Source: Xestospongia muta
Lineage: Eukaryota > Porifera > Demospongiae > Haplosclerida > Petrosiidae
Direction of reading: 5' to 3'
Assembly: GCA_963693285.1 (NCBI GenBank)
Contig: OY848925.1
Coordinates: 2,148,932 to 2,212,931, forward strand
DNA: 64,000 nt
Made by a program: the position numbers and the translations under genes. The notes beneath the pieces were generated by a model. It made no database searches, was not told the DNA's origin, and was given only the letters and a program-made list of their open reading frames with translations. Below are positions 46,649 through 57,931 of the stretch, piece after piece; the first letter of the stretch is position 1, and every line of letters starts with the position of its first letter.

Positions 46649-48194
46649 TTAAGGTACCCATGGATTGTTGATAACATCCCATCCAGTAATCAGATCTTCA
46701 TTCCACCCATTCTAATAAAGTAAAAAGTGGCCACATTTAACATTGTAACATACATGACTATATTGCTCACCATAGTAGCCATATCTTCATCAGAGATAGT
46801 GAAGTCAAAAATATCTCCATTTTCAACAATTCTCTCTTCTTTAACACTCTTTGGTATACAAACAAAACCTCGCTGTAAGGACCACCTGATAAGTATTTGA
46901 GCAGGAGACTTGTTATACCTAAAGGTTAAGTCCCCTATTATACATATTTGTTTTTAATGATTTACTTTGTTGCAATAGCAACCAAGTTTGGATCTTGGAG
47001 TTTTTGTCCTTTAGTCAAAGGAGAATATGCTTGAATGACAATGTCTTTCTTTTGGCAGTATTCAACCAAGTTGTCCCATGTTAAATAGGGGCTAAGTTCA
47101 ATCTGATTTACTATAGAACATTAGTAGTAAATGAAAATATTATTCAGTATATACCAGCAGGGATATCATCAGGTGTAGCTTCAATCAACTTCTCCAAATG
47201 ATGGATATTAAAATTAGACACACCAATAGATCTAATGACAGCAATATTAATTAACTATATAATATCTTATTAGGTACTTTGCTAGGCCTTGCTTCTTTAG
47301 TTCTACCATTGTCTTCCATGACTCAACAGTTGCTCCACCAGCTGGAGAATGCATTAAATACAAGTCAACATAATCCAGCCCCAGTCTATTAAGAAATAAC
47401 CAGTCTTAAATAATTTGAGTTTTTGAACTCATTTATATTAAAATGTAGAGATTAAATAAAGCTTCATGAATGGTTATTAAAAAGGTACAGTAAACTACTT
47501 ACTTCCTAAGACTAGTTTTGAGAGCTGCTTCAGTTTTTTCTTTTCCATGGTCACTATTCCAAAGCTAACAAACAATTCAGTAATAAAGTGATCTTATTGT
47601 GTTAGAGCTCACTTTAGTAGATATATAGAGCTGGTCTCTTGGTAAACCACATTTTTGGATTGCTCTACCAACTTCTTCTTCATTCCTAGTACAATCATTA
47701 TAACATAATAAAAGCATGCTTGTGTACTGAACACAAACTAATAATTATTATAACATTTTAATGGAGATCTTCTGATAATAAGCATCATTTTTTCAATAAA
47801 TGGAATATACATTGTATATGAATATCAAGACTTAAAATGTGGTCCTACATCTGTCTCATGCAGGGGAGAAGGCTGACTACATAATAATAGATTATCTGTT
47901 GAACTAAAGCAATGAGTCACATAGTTAAGCTAACTCTAAGATCAGGCATTGAGTTCAAGTGACAATGTCTAATCAGTCAGTTTGACTCACCATCTTTTTA
48001 TGGTGTATTATCCAGTCATTATGTATATACCTGTAAATAGTTGCTGTATCAATCATTCTGTAGCCATGTTTAAGCGCCCAAAGACAAGCTTGTTCTGTTT
48101 CTCCATTTGCCTTAGCTAGGAAGACTCCTAGTCCAAAGATGGGAATTGTCTGACCATCTCGTAAAGGGAGAGGGGTGACCTTGCTCAGAGCCAT
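46649..48194 (-). CDS. Aldo-keto reductase
   Basis: NAD(P)H-dependent carbonyl reductase of the AKR superfamily, normally cytosolic. Read leftward in about 8 exons. The ATG at 48194 gives MALSKVTPLPLRDGQTIPIF then GLGVFLAKANGETEQA. The catalytic tetrad is complete: Asp and Tyr in IDTATIYRNEEEVG (across an intron), Lys in LYISTKLWNSDHG, His in DLYLMHSP. Later motifs are IGVSNFNIHHLEKL, NQIELSPYL, IQAYSPLTKG and IPKSVKEERI, the cofactor-binding loop. The stop is at 46649 after ...NNPWVP. Total about 280-290 residues, the length of short prokaryote- or plant-like AKRs rather than the 310-325 of AKR1. An in-frame upstream ATG at 48236 would add 14 hydrophobic residues (MIKIRGWVLTVCLA); the shorter start matches the family better. 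The photolyase gene lies 240 bp upstream on the same strand. Confidence 0.9.
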
Positions 48195-48433
48195 TGCTAA
48201 GCAGACTGTCAAAACCCAACCCCTAATTTTAATCACGTTTCGCCCTAGATTATTATAGCTAATACCAGCTAAAACATTTTACATATAAGATGCCACTAAA
48301 CTGATGATAAAACTGAAATTGGTTCTCTCTTGTGTGTCAAGATATTTTACGTTTCTTTGTTGTGTATTTCTTTATTCCAGCTGTATCTTCATCATCTAAG
48401 AATGATACTGAATTAAACTTACTTCAATTGATA

Positions 48434-51400
48434 TTAACACTGACTTGCTTGTCTTTTTCTCAAAACATACTTTCTCTCATATTTGCTCACATCAAATTTT
48501 CTTTTACATCCTTCATAATTCATGTAACGTATTTTACCAAATACTTTTCTTTCAGCCCATCCTTGATCATGAACACCACATATTGACCACATACAACCTA
48601 CAAGAGAAGAAAGATTACATTGAAAGTAGCACTAGAATTATGACTAAAACTTTAGTGACTAAGTACATTGCAAAATACGCTCCTTACTCAACAAGTACAT
48701 AATCTGAATGTTTCATGTAGTACTATCTTACTGTGCTCTTAAATGTCAGTACTAACTGTTTGACTGGTCTCTAAACAAGCATCATCAAAACATTTAAAAC
48801 ATTACATTAACACCTGTCATTTTAATTCTTACCAACATAGCCATTAGGATCTCTTCCATCAAGTTCATATCTGTCATTGAGATAAATAGCTATTCTCAAT
48901 GCTTCCTCTGGTGATTCTGTCCACTCTAAGATCTTCTTTGCCCAGTACATTCTCATAAACCCATGCATCTTACCTTCCTGTACCATTTGTAACTAGAGGA
49001 TAGCACAAAGCAATCATGTAAGAAATAAAAGTGATGTAACTATTATCCTCATATTGAACATAAAATAAAAGATCACATTAAAGATCAACATCACATTACT
49101 TACTTGTGCTGCATTCCAAAGTGGATCATGTGTTGAAGAAGTTTCAAATTGTTCCAGTGAATACAGATATTCTCTTTTGTCCTTCCTATGAACTCTGATA
49201 TATTATGAATTAAATTATCATCATTAAATATATTACCTTAGTGTTTCTTGAGCCCAAGCTGGAGCACCATTAATGTTGTCATAATTATTATTATAAAAAC
49301 AGAAATTATCAGCTAATTCTCTCCTAACAACGGCTTCTTCAATAAATGCTGAGACACTAGTAGAAAATTTTGAACTGAACTGCTTCACTCTCAGAATACT
49401 TCGTTGTATACTCAATTGACCTTAAAACAAGACAATAAGAATAAAGTGATCATCAGTTTTTAAAGCTCATTAATTGTGTGTGCTGATTAAAGCAACTTTA
49501 GTAATAACCTGAAGTAATTTAATATTACTGAATATTGAATCAGGCATAGCAATAAAGATTGTTCATTTAACAAATCAAAACAGTACATTTCAATTCATAA
49601 CATTTTTAATCAGAATGACTACATGCATAGGTGGATGAGGCACATATATTTTGGGGGGGGGGCTCACACCATAACTATGTGATGAATATGCAGACACGAA
49701 TGTACCCATAATGCAGAAACTATGTTTGATATAATCACAATCAGTATTACCAACATTAATTTAAAATGTACCAAAGTATTTCCTTCATTCATCATTTACC
49801 ATAACAAATTCCTTAGCTATTTCAACAAGATCATGCTTATTAGTTATGCATTTGTGTACATGAAGGACCAGACAATTGTTAAGCCATTTTTCCGTCATTG
49901 TGGCCTGTAAATATGTCAAAACTTTTGACAGTTTCATCAACACCAATAAGATTAACTTAGATTCTTTTTGTAGAAAGCAATAAAAATTTGGGGGGGCTGA
50001 GCTCCCTCCTTCTAAATATTGGGGGGGGCTCTAGCCCCTCCAGGCCCCCCCCCCTTCAGCCTCCTATGAGTCATATAAGCATAAACCACACATATTTAAT
50101 ACCACAATGATACTATTCCTTTCACTTACCAAAATGAAACCATGGAGACAAGTTGCTGAGACCATTAGCATTAGGATCATTACGTAGTGCAGAAAAAGAC
50201 TTAAGTCTCTTTTCACAAAACTCTTCCAACATTTGTAGACCTGCTACTGTACCAGGAGTAGCCCAATCCACTTCTTTTATACTTTTGTCTACCTCTAGAC
50301 TCTGAAAGGCAGCTGACCAATCTATAGGCTAAGAAAAGAACAACACAAATAGTAAGCATGGTATAACTTTTAATATCTAAATTATAGATCATAAGTTTAT
50401 AGTTTCACATCATATAAATAACATTTCCTCTAATTTACATCAATTGATAGAGACTCATTATAAGGATGTTCAATGATTGGAGGGAAGTCTGTGAGATATT
50501 CTGGTAAGACTTTGTGTATTTTATTTCGAATTGTTCTAGCTGCATATTCTTGTTTCTCTGATGTCACCCAGACAGGAATAATATTATGAGCATCAACCTA
50601 AATGACAACATAATGGCAATAAAAATATTATTATCGATAGTAACTGGTGTAATATACTGATTTAATGGCACCAGAAAGTGATAAAAGGCACCAAATTGGT
50701 TTTAATATGTTATTAATACTGAGTAACATAGCTATATATAGATACTATTACTAGAACAATAACAGTAAAGCTTACAAAAATTGTCTCTAATGAAAATTTT
50801 AATAATACAAATACCAATTAGTATATATTTTATCAGATAATTACTTGAATTAAGGGGATGTCCCTTTTATCTAGTTCATTAGCAATGTTCTTAACCCAGC
50901 CAAGGGGAACTCTTAATGGAGAAAAATCACATACCACAACAGACGCTCTTTGTTTTTCAACAAAAGCTGGAAGACAATTTTGAGCTAATCCCAAGAACAA
51001 GTGAAAAGGTATCTTCAAAAGGGTAAGTTCCTATAAGAAGTAAATCATCTAATTAATTATAAAGTCTCATCATCAATATGACTACAAGAAGTATCAGACG
51101 CTACTAATATGTTGAGCATTTATCAGCAAATGAGATTACAGTAACTGATATCTAGTAATAAGTTAATATTTAGTATGTATTATTAATGTTTAAGGTTTAG
51201 TGTTACTAGCTTGATAAATATAAAATATACTCAATGATGTCATTATATTACTTGCTACTGAGATTAAAGATTTTTTGTAGTCTGTAGTCTCAGAATTTCA
51301 ACTCCCATAATATCAATACTCATATTGTTAACATGTTAGAATGTCAATTAACTCTAACACCAAAACACTAAGATTCCATAATTCTAAACCAATGATGACA

Positions 51401-51834
51401 TCTTGGACATTTTTTAGTTTGGAACATAACATTCCAAGAGTTGGTACTTGGTAACTGGTAAGTAACATTTGTGAAGTATATAACTTAATTTTCACCTTCT
51501 CAACTTCCTGTAAGCCACTCAACATAAAACTATACTGCCTCCAAGTAGCATCCAAGAATTTTGGTACTAAACAAAAACCTACCATCAATGGTACACTGTG
51601 CTTCAATGCTAACTGTTGTGCATACACTAAACCCCAATTATCTGTTAGATAGGAAAATAAAGGAATGTTTCAATATTACATGTATCCTGAACCTTGTACT
51701 CTCTGATCTCTTGACATCCAATAGAATATGGGGCCATTGACTTCTTTTGTTGTACACTCTGATGCTGATAACAGACGACATCGTCTCATATGAAATGAGT
51801 TTCCAACTTTCAGGAAATTGTGAATATTAGCCAT
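48434..51834 (-). CDS. Class II CPD photolyase (deoxyribodipyrimidine photo-lyase)
   Basis: FAD-dependent enzyme that uses light to split UV-induced cyclobutane pyrimidine dimers. Read leftward. The N-terminal antenna domain starts with [20 protein letters not shown]. The middle exons include [16 protein letters not shown] and [12 protein letters not shown]. The FAD domain includes [27 protein letters not shown] (49.3 kb), [15 protein letters not shown] and [18 protein letters not shown]. The class II signature [20 protein letters not shown] is at about 48500-48560, and the protein ends ...KRQASQC at 48434. The start was placed at the Met of MANIHNF (51834), because the 36 residues upstream in the same frame are hydrophobic and lie within repeat-like DNA (51845-51900); an internal Met at [10 protein letters not shown] is possible. 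An intron carries a 460-bp insertion. Confidence 0.92.
49615..50074. mobile_element. MITE-like insertion with G/C homopolymer runs in photolyase intron
   Basis: The left end reads ATGACTACATGCATAGGTGG and the right end, reverse-complemented, ATGACTCATAGGAGG. These form inverted termini of about 12-15 bp with a 5-bp extra block on the left. Internal runs of 7-10 G or C occur at about 49652, 49990, 50022 and 50045. It lies wholly within an intron (exons end near 50130 and start again near 49419). The short frame inside is not gene-like. Confidence 0.6.
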
Positions 51835-51844
51835 CAATAGGAGA

Positions 51845-51900
51845 GTTTGGGTCAAAATTATTATAAAAATTAATATAGGAATAATGGGAGTGGCTTTCTT
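51845..51900. repeat. Solitary terminal-repeat-like segment at photolyase 5' end
   Basis: GTCAAAATTATT... followed by AATAATGGGAGTGGCTTT matches the termini of the element at 52327-52681. It directly abuts the chosen photolyase start codon and may be its 5' UTR or promoter. Confidence 0.65.
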
Positions 51901-52326
51901 ACGTAATTGACTGTTTGCTGAATCTACAATCCATAGGTACATGTGTTTAATAAAGAGGCGTGGTTAACGTTAGAGGAAGAGTAAGTCGTATTGGTAGTAA
52001 GGATAGGCGATACATACTAGAGTTCCATTACGCTACCAAGTAGGAAGACTTTCATGAAATCTATAGTACAAAGTCATTCATGTAAGTATAACCTAAATTT
52101 ACTATACCAGGCTTTTTAATGTGGAATTACTTTAGTGGTTTCTGGTGTCATACTATAGATAGTACAAATAAATGCCATATGTACCTTGAGGAGATTCTCT
52201 GACCTTCCCTTATGACACATGTAGGAACAAGGAGGGTCTGGTACTATATAGGACTGGAGTTTGTTCAATGGAACAGAAGCTAATTTTTAAACATTTTGAT
52301 ATAGTGGCATTGCTCTATACATTTAG

Positions 52327-52681
52327 TATGGTATGCAGTTTGTGTCAAAATTAATATTGCAATAATGGGAGTAGCTTTCATGTGGTAATTCACTATTTCA
52401 ATACTTTTATATTGTTACTAGACCCCATCCCAAAACCTAAACCTTAAATCTTGAGTATGGAACCAAGGATGGATATTCCAATTTTATTTTCCATTTTTAC
52501 TTAATAAACTCAGAGCATGAGTACCATAAGCCATCTCTTAGAATTAAGCATCATCAAGATGTTTCCAGTTGAGTTAGGTTCTTGATTTTAGTTATATATT
52601 GTACGTCTGTATGATACACAGCCAGTAGTGAGCCACTCCCATTATTGTAATATTTAATTTTGACACAAATGGTGTGCCATA
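52327..52681. mobile_element. 355-bp inverted-repeat transposable element (MITE) with 6-bp TSD
   Basis: The left terminus TATGGTATGCAGTTTGTGTC and right terminus (reverse-complemented) TATGGCACACCATTTGTGTC both continue into CAAAATTAA...AATAATGGGAGT.GCT, about 48 bp of inverted repeat. Identical ATTTAG sequences lie just outside (52321-52326 and 52682-52687) and look like a target-site duplication. No coding capacity, so non-autonomous; the family is unknown. Confidence 0.8.
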
Positions 52682-52687
52682 ATTTAG

Positions 52688-53783
52688 CAGTAGACGGACT
52701 TCTTTTTTCTTTATCTCAAAGTACTTCCAATGTAATTCTTAGACTATAGCATCAGAAATGTTTCAAACAGTGATAATATAGTCAATAAAACTGGTCAATT
52801 TATCTATCATGATATTATGATACAACTAAATCAATCATTCTGATTTCCATTCAAGAATTTAGAACAAAAGGAGCGATAGTTTGTCCTATTAAATTTGTCC
52901 CAATTTGATTTTGGCAGCATTTTTATGAAATTTCAATGATGAAAATGTCACCAACATAAATTGGACACGGCCCTGTAGTTTCAATATTCTTTGTAAGTCT
53001 TATCAAAGTTTTGGAGTGTTTGGTTGTGATTTACTATTGTTTGCTTTCTTTATTTTATTATTATAGTCATTTTCTACTATTTCTAATATTTTGTTATATA
53101 TAGTTGATTGTGTAAGCATTCATTTATAACACTCAAGTATGTGTGATGTTACATCATTGTGGAATGTGAAAAATGTCATCATTCACTTCAGATAAGAATA
53201 CTAGTTACTGCTTTCCTGATATGCTAGCACTTTACTTTTTATATATTCTAAGCAGAGTTGCAAGATCCAGTTTAAACCATAATCCTCTAACATATTCCTA
53301 TCCTCTAATATATAACAAAGTCATGGGTTAAGCTTAAATTAGATAGTATGTACTATGTGTTATCCACTAATGATTTATATCATATTTCATTGTCACATTT
53401 TGTACTTCAAGTGAACTCTTGATATCCTAATAGTGTAATGATAAAGTCTGTTATAACATCCTATGTGGGATGCCTCTATGTAATCTGTAAGGTATATCAG
53501 TAGTGTAATAGTGTCATGGGGTGGACAGTTCTAAAAATAGAAATGTAACCACTTGGTACAAATTTATACTAAGTTTTGTATATTTATTTCCTTCCAATTC
53601 TCTTAGAGTCCCGTTACTTAATTTTAAATTGAAGCTATGGCAACTCAAGACTCCGGTGAAGCCTCCGGTGAAATAACATGATGTTTTTAAGTGATGAGAG
53701 TTCAGTGTCTATTACTGTAAGGAAGCTGTCATGAAAACTGCAGTATTATGATAGAGCCACTTACAATAAGATAGATTGACTTG
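52688..53783. other. Intergenic spacer before TMEM179-like paralogue 2
   Basis: About 1.1 kb with no recognisable exon. A small direct repeat (CTCCGGTGAAG/CCTCCGGTGAAA) lies at about 53651-53675, about 115 bp upstream of the next start codon, within the presumed promoter. Confidence 0.55.
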
Positions 53784-54349
53784 ATGGAAGAAAGAAAATC
53801 TGAAGATAAAGTGAAGTTACCACTATTGCCTGACAATGCAGAGCCACCAAAATGTATAGATTTAATACAACCAACACTTGATGAATTAAAGTCACCAAAA
53901 ACAAGAAAAAGTGAAGGAAAGAAAGCTAAAGAAGTAAATTACATCTCTCGTTGTGTTTTTATGTTCCTTGCTGTGGTCTTCTTCATGTTGTTGGTGATAT
54001 CCTTGGTCTCATTTAGTGCATTCTATCATAACTACAAAGTAATTCAAACTGATACCATTTATGGTAGTACCAATGACTATGGGTCATGTATTCTCTTTAT
54101 AAGCTATAATTCCAGTCGCTCTGGACCCAAAGTTCATTTGGGAAGCAATTGGTCTTGTGCCTTTTCTGCAACAGGACAAATTCTAATAGCTATTTATGCT
54201 CTTGTATCTATTGCTGTTGTGATCAATAAGATATATAGAGGATTGATTTTGTAAGTATATTTCTAGACATTATGTACATGTTGCAAACTTGTAGCATTTT
54301 AATGTTCAACTGAAATAACTGCATTTTTGTTTAATAGAAAATTGTTTTT

Positions 54350-54390
<41 letters not shown>

Positions 54391-55031
54391 GAATTAATAT
54401 TTTCCCTCTCAATTTGGAGCTTATTGCAGTGATATTGATAACGTTACTCTCTTTCAGTAGTAGCATTGTCATCAGCATAGGACTGAGCGTCACTTGTCAA
54501 AATCTAAAGGACTTTTATAGCAGACAAAATGTTGGGTGTGTCAGTATAGTCATGTAGACATATATCCTGAAATATCCACAATAGTTTTAGCTCTGACATA
54601 AATCTCTACACACACATATATTGACTAATAAAGAACCATTTGATATCTTCTTATATCTACACAGATGTGAAAAATATACTGTTCCTGTTGTACAAGGAGC
54701 TCAAGATAAAGGCACTGTCGCATTTTTCAAGGATATACAAATTACTGAGGTCAGTTGATAAGAATGTGGCCAGTCTGTTGCATAGTGGTCCCTTCCTGTC
54801 TATGTGAAGACATGGCCACACAAGTCTAAAGTACTCAATAGAGGTTAATAACAGGGATTAGTCTATAATGTTGTTATTGTTATATCAGATTGTTTACACT
54901 ATCCATCTTTGTAGAACGCTGCTTGGTTAGGATTTGGCATTTTACTTGGTGTATCTGTCTTCTATATGATATGTATTATCATATACTATTACGGAGAGAG
55001 CCAAGCCAAAAAGCTAAAAGGAAGACAATAA
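53784..55031 (+). CDS. Four-helix membrane protein, TMEM179-like, paralogue 2
   Basis: Four exons matching paralogue 1: 53784-54250, 54392-54535, 54665-54749, 54915-55031 (about 271 residues). ATG at 53784 starts MEERKSEDKVKLPLLP. The exon 1 core LVSFSAFYHNYKVIQ is nearly the same as in paralogue 1 (LVSFSAFSHNYREIQ), and the first outer loop is longer, with TIYGSTNDYGSCILF, HLGSNWSCAF and several N-x-S/T sites. Exon 2 has LITLLSFSSSIVISIG and VTCQNLKD, exon 3 FFKDIQITE, and exon 4 AAWLGFGILLGVSVFYMICI, ending ...KKLKGRQ without the acidic tail of paralogue 1. Exon 2 is preceded by a (TC)n repeat that serves as the pyrimidine tract, and its donor is GTGTGT. The function of the family is not established. 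Confidence 0.8.
54352..54389. repeat. (CT)n microsatellite forming the 3' splice-site tract
   Basis: About 19 CT units end in CTAG, the acceptor of exon 2 of TMEM179-like paralogue 2. Confidence 0.95.
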
Positions 55032-55134
55032 ATATAATTAATCTTAATAATCCATATAAGTGTCATTTTCAATCGTTATTTGAGTACGTTCTAATTAATG
55101 TCTCAGTGCCCCTGTCTGAATTTGCCTCGACCAC

Positions 55135-55518
55135 ATGCTCAACATGGTTGTTCGACAGCAATCCGGTGAAAATCACTCTCGTAGACACAGAAACAAGAGA
55201 GCTCGTGTTGCTAATTTAATCGTGGGACTCGTATTCCTGATGGTGTTCTTATTCTCCTTGATTTCTTTCGGTACATTTTTAGAGAAGCACCGACAAATCT
55301 TCGATCAAACAATCTACGGCAGTGATGCTAACGACACATATGGTCACTGTATTCTCTACGCTGATCCTGTAGGTGATAATGATACGGTCTATCCCAGGAT
55401 ACATCTAGGACGTAGCGGTGCCTGTATTTCTATCGTTTATGGTGAGCTCTTGGTAGCGGTTTATGCCCTGGTGATGACGTTTGTGCTGTTTTTTAAAGTT
55501 GTCATTGGATGCCCTTAG
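55135..55518 (+). CDS. TMEM179-like paralogue 3, first exon only (possibly truncated)
   Basis: The frame starts at ATG 55135 (MLNMVVRQQ; a second Met at 55144). A basic N-terminus (HRNKRARVANL) leads to a first membrane segment (LIVGLVFLMVFLFSLISFGTF), a loop TIYGSDANDTYGHCILYADP with HLGRSGACISI, and a second segment around LLVAVYALVMTFVLFFKVV. These match exon 1 of paralogues 1 and 2. The exon ends at a good donor (TTA|GTAAGTC, 55517/55518); unspliced, the next codon is a stop, giving 127 residues. No match to exons 2-4 was found in the following 2 kb, so the gene is either truncated, uses distant exons, or encodes a two-helix protein. It starts only 104 bp after paralogue 2 ends. Confidence 0.7.
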   Translation: MLNMVVRQQSGENHSRRHRNKRARVANLIVGLVFLMVFLFSLISFGTFLEKHRQIFDQTIYGSDANDTYGHCILYADPVGDNDTVYPRIHLGRSGACISIVYGELLVAVYALVMTFVLFFKVVIGCP

Positions 55519-57550
55519 TAAGTCAATTTATTTGTATTTACTACATTTTTTGTTTGTTCAGCATTTTAATTTAGTTAAAGTTGTAAAATATCTAGTACTT
55601 AGTAGACAGTATTGTTATGTCTGGTCTTAGAACATGTACATATATGGTGTAAGTGTCCTTGCTATACATAGAAAAGGGAGGAAAGAAAGACAAAAAACAG
55701 AGCCTCGCTCACTATGGACTAACACATTTATTAAGTGGTTTTTCTTTGTGGCAGAGTCAATTGAGCTCATTCCAATGGGAACTTACTCGCATTGCTAGTT
55801 GATTCAGAACAAACTATGTAGAGATAAACATATATGCTATCTGCTCATAAGAATGTTCCCATACTATTGTATATTTAACTTGTGTACATTTCCATTCTTC
55901 TTTCCTTCTTTATTCTATGAGTTAGCCAAGAGACATATTTTTGTCAGTCATGTTCATTATTATATACAGTATGATATAGTAGATTTATTGTTGTTGTTCT
56001 TTGGTAGCTCTATGAAGTGGTTTGTTTGTTGTCTGTTTGTTACCCTAATAAAGTAAATACAACTCAGAAACTATGCACTTTACGCAACAAACCTTAATAC
56101 ACAGTAACAAATGTTATGTTCTGAAATAGCACTCTTTTATTACCTTGCATGTTTCACTTTCTATAATAATTACTTGGACTACGTGTTAACTATACAACTA
56201 TTCATAGTTTTATTGACCATTATGTATGACTATTGAAAATAGCAATGAGACTAACCAATAGAAATTGACTGCTTAAACACAGAGTAACCAATGAATTTTA
56301 CCACAAGCGCTACGATTTTGGGTGTGACTGAGGAATATTACAGTTATCTTTTTTAAACTCGTTGTTTGTCAATGTCAGTGTGTATTTAGTAATTGAAAGA
56401 TGTCATTATCAACGTTGTTCTTGTTTGTTCTGTAAAACGTTTAGAGCTTCCCCGTTATCAATTGTTTAAATGATATCTTTTAGGAGGGACCTCTGACTGG
56501 AGATTATTTTCCAATCTTTTATGGGTATTGTTGGAGTCATTGGTTTATTAGCTTTCTTTATAGAAGTTGTTTCTTTGATCAGATATATCAATTAGATTTT
56601 ATAGCAATTCACTCCTCTTCATTTAGCCTCCTTCCTCCCAGCATATCTGTTAGTAAAATAGAAGTTTATTTATCACCGTTTTATTCTTTTCAATACTTGA
56701 AATTTTTCATTACAACAATTTTATCTTTTATCAGGACTTTCAGTAAGTACCTGATTATATTAGCACTATGCTTTATTTATCTTAGATTAAATACAAAGAC
56801 TGACGCAAACAAGATCCTACACATTTGCTTATAATGTGCCTGCTTTGCAAAATATAAGTTATGGAAATATTCAGCAATAATCTTGAATATATCTTGGCTC
56901 TATCCTTTATGTACCTAATATAATTGTAGACATCTATTCAGGCACTGGCTAAACACAGTTCTCTTATATATATATATATAATATTTAGAGCATGTTTGCT
57001 ATGATTATATTTGGCATATATATAAAATTACCTACTGTCGTTTTGTTTTTTTGCTTAAAATTTAGCTTTTCCAACTGTTGATTTAGTCTGAATCTTTTTA
57101 ATTTTTGTACTGTCCTTTCTAGTATCTTCGTATGCAATAATTTTCAATGTAACTCAAAGAGTAAGCTCTGCTCAATGGCCATTTGTTAAGCAATAATGCT
57201 AGGAAAATTCATTTAACGACACAGTAGTTTATGTTGTGATACATCAGGATATAACTAATATCAATATTTTTCTTACATGTAAAAATTCAATAATAACTAA
57301 TGCAATAATGTTAACATGAACATCACCATTTAAAAACACCTTCTCTGGAGTTTAACTGTTTTATTTTGAAGATATTACATCTTCAGCAATTCTAAATAAG
57401 TAATCTGATTGCTGCACACTTGTGGGTGATCTACAGATCACAACCTTACTTTTCTCTGGATGAGAGATGATGAGGTTTTTTCTTGCATTTAAGACAGGTC
57501 ATATTGATTTGGGCAACCTTCAGGTTCTTGTGTTAGAGACAGGTTATTTC
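55519..57550. other. Region without a recognised gene; one long open stretch
   Basis: AT-rich. A stretch free of stops runs 56484-56834 on the + strand after a TTTTAG acceptor-like site, but it has no ATG and no motif recognised. A frame around 56510 encodes a short hydrophobic helix (MGIVGVIGLLAFFIEVV), which could be a last exon of a membrane protein, but splice phases from paralogue 3 do not fit. The dispersed block at 56277-56336 also lies here. Confidence 0.5.
56277..56336. repeat. Dispersed CCAAT-containing block, third instance
   Basis: AACCAATGAATTT, then GCGCTACGATT and GGGTGTGACTGA, in the same order and spacing as at 11697-11756 in the ABCC array, about three quarters identical by eye. 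Confidence 0.5.
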
Positions 57551-57551
57551 A

Positions 57552-57650
57552 TTGAATCCCTTCTGTTGTTGGGAGATCTTTCTGTGCTGGAAGTGAGTTA
57601 AGGAAGTGTACTGCTCTTTTTATTTGGTTCATGTCAAAGCGATCTTCAGG
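57552..57650. repeat. Duplicate of retroelement tail (first of two)
   Basis: CATTGAATCCCTTCTGTTGT through GATCTTC repeats the sequence at about 57932-58030 (CTTTGAATCCCTCCTCTTGT ... CGATCTTC), roughly 85% identical. Between them (57660-57925) is an unidentified segment with C-runs and a TTTACACC-type motif, possibly an insertion. Confidence 0.75.
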
Positions 57651-57931
57651 AAATTACATAAAAAATTGCTCAGTAATATAGGATGCAATAATCATAATTT
57701 ACACCCAAGGTCAATAATCTTAATTTACACCTGGCAGATGTAAATTATGTTTGTGTGAAAACAGTCCCACATTCCACCAAAATGTGTCAAATCAAATGCA
57801 AAAAGTCAAATTTTTTTGGAGTGGCATGCCCCTGTCCCCTGGACCCCCTAGTTTGCCGTGTGTAAAGGACACAGATATCACTCCCCCCCCACTCTCTCAT
57901 TTTGCCTCCCCCTGGCCAAAAACTTAGAAAC

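Noticed and set aside
49722..49910. 62-codon frame inside the photolyase intron.
   Set aside because: Lies within the inverted-repeat insertion and has no recognisable features.
54299..54493. Frame with RERERERERE.
   Set aside because: Produced by the (CT)n microsatellite read on the other strand.
55799..56056. 85-codon plus-strand frame after TMEM179-like exon 1 of paralogue 3.
   Set aside because: Low-complexity hydrophobic translation without splice-phase or motif agreement with exons 2-4 of the paralogues.
56400..56834. Possible new spliced gene: MSLSTLFLFVL leader with a donor at 56432 and an open stretch after the acceptor at 56484.
   Set aside because: Both plausible acceptors give an early in-frame stop, and no protein motif is visible, so it is left as an unassigned open stretch.
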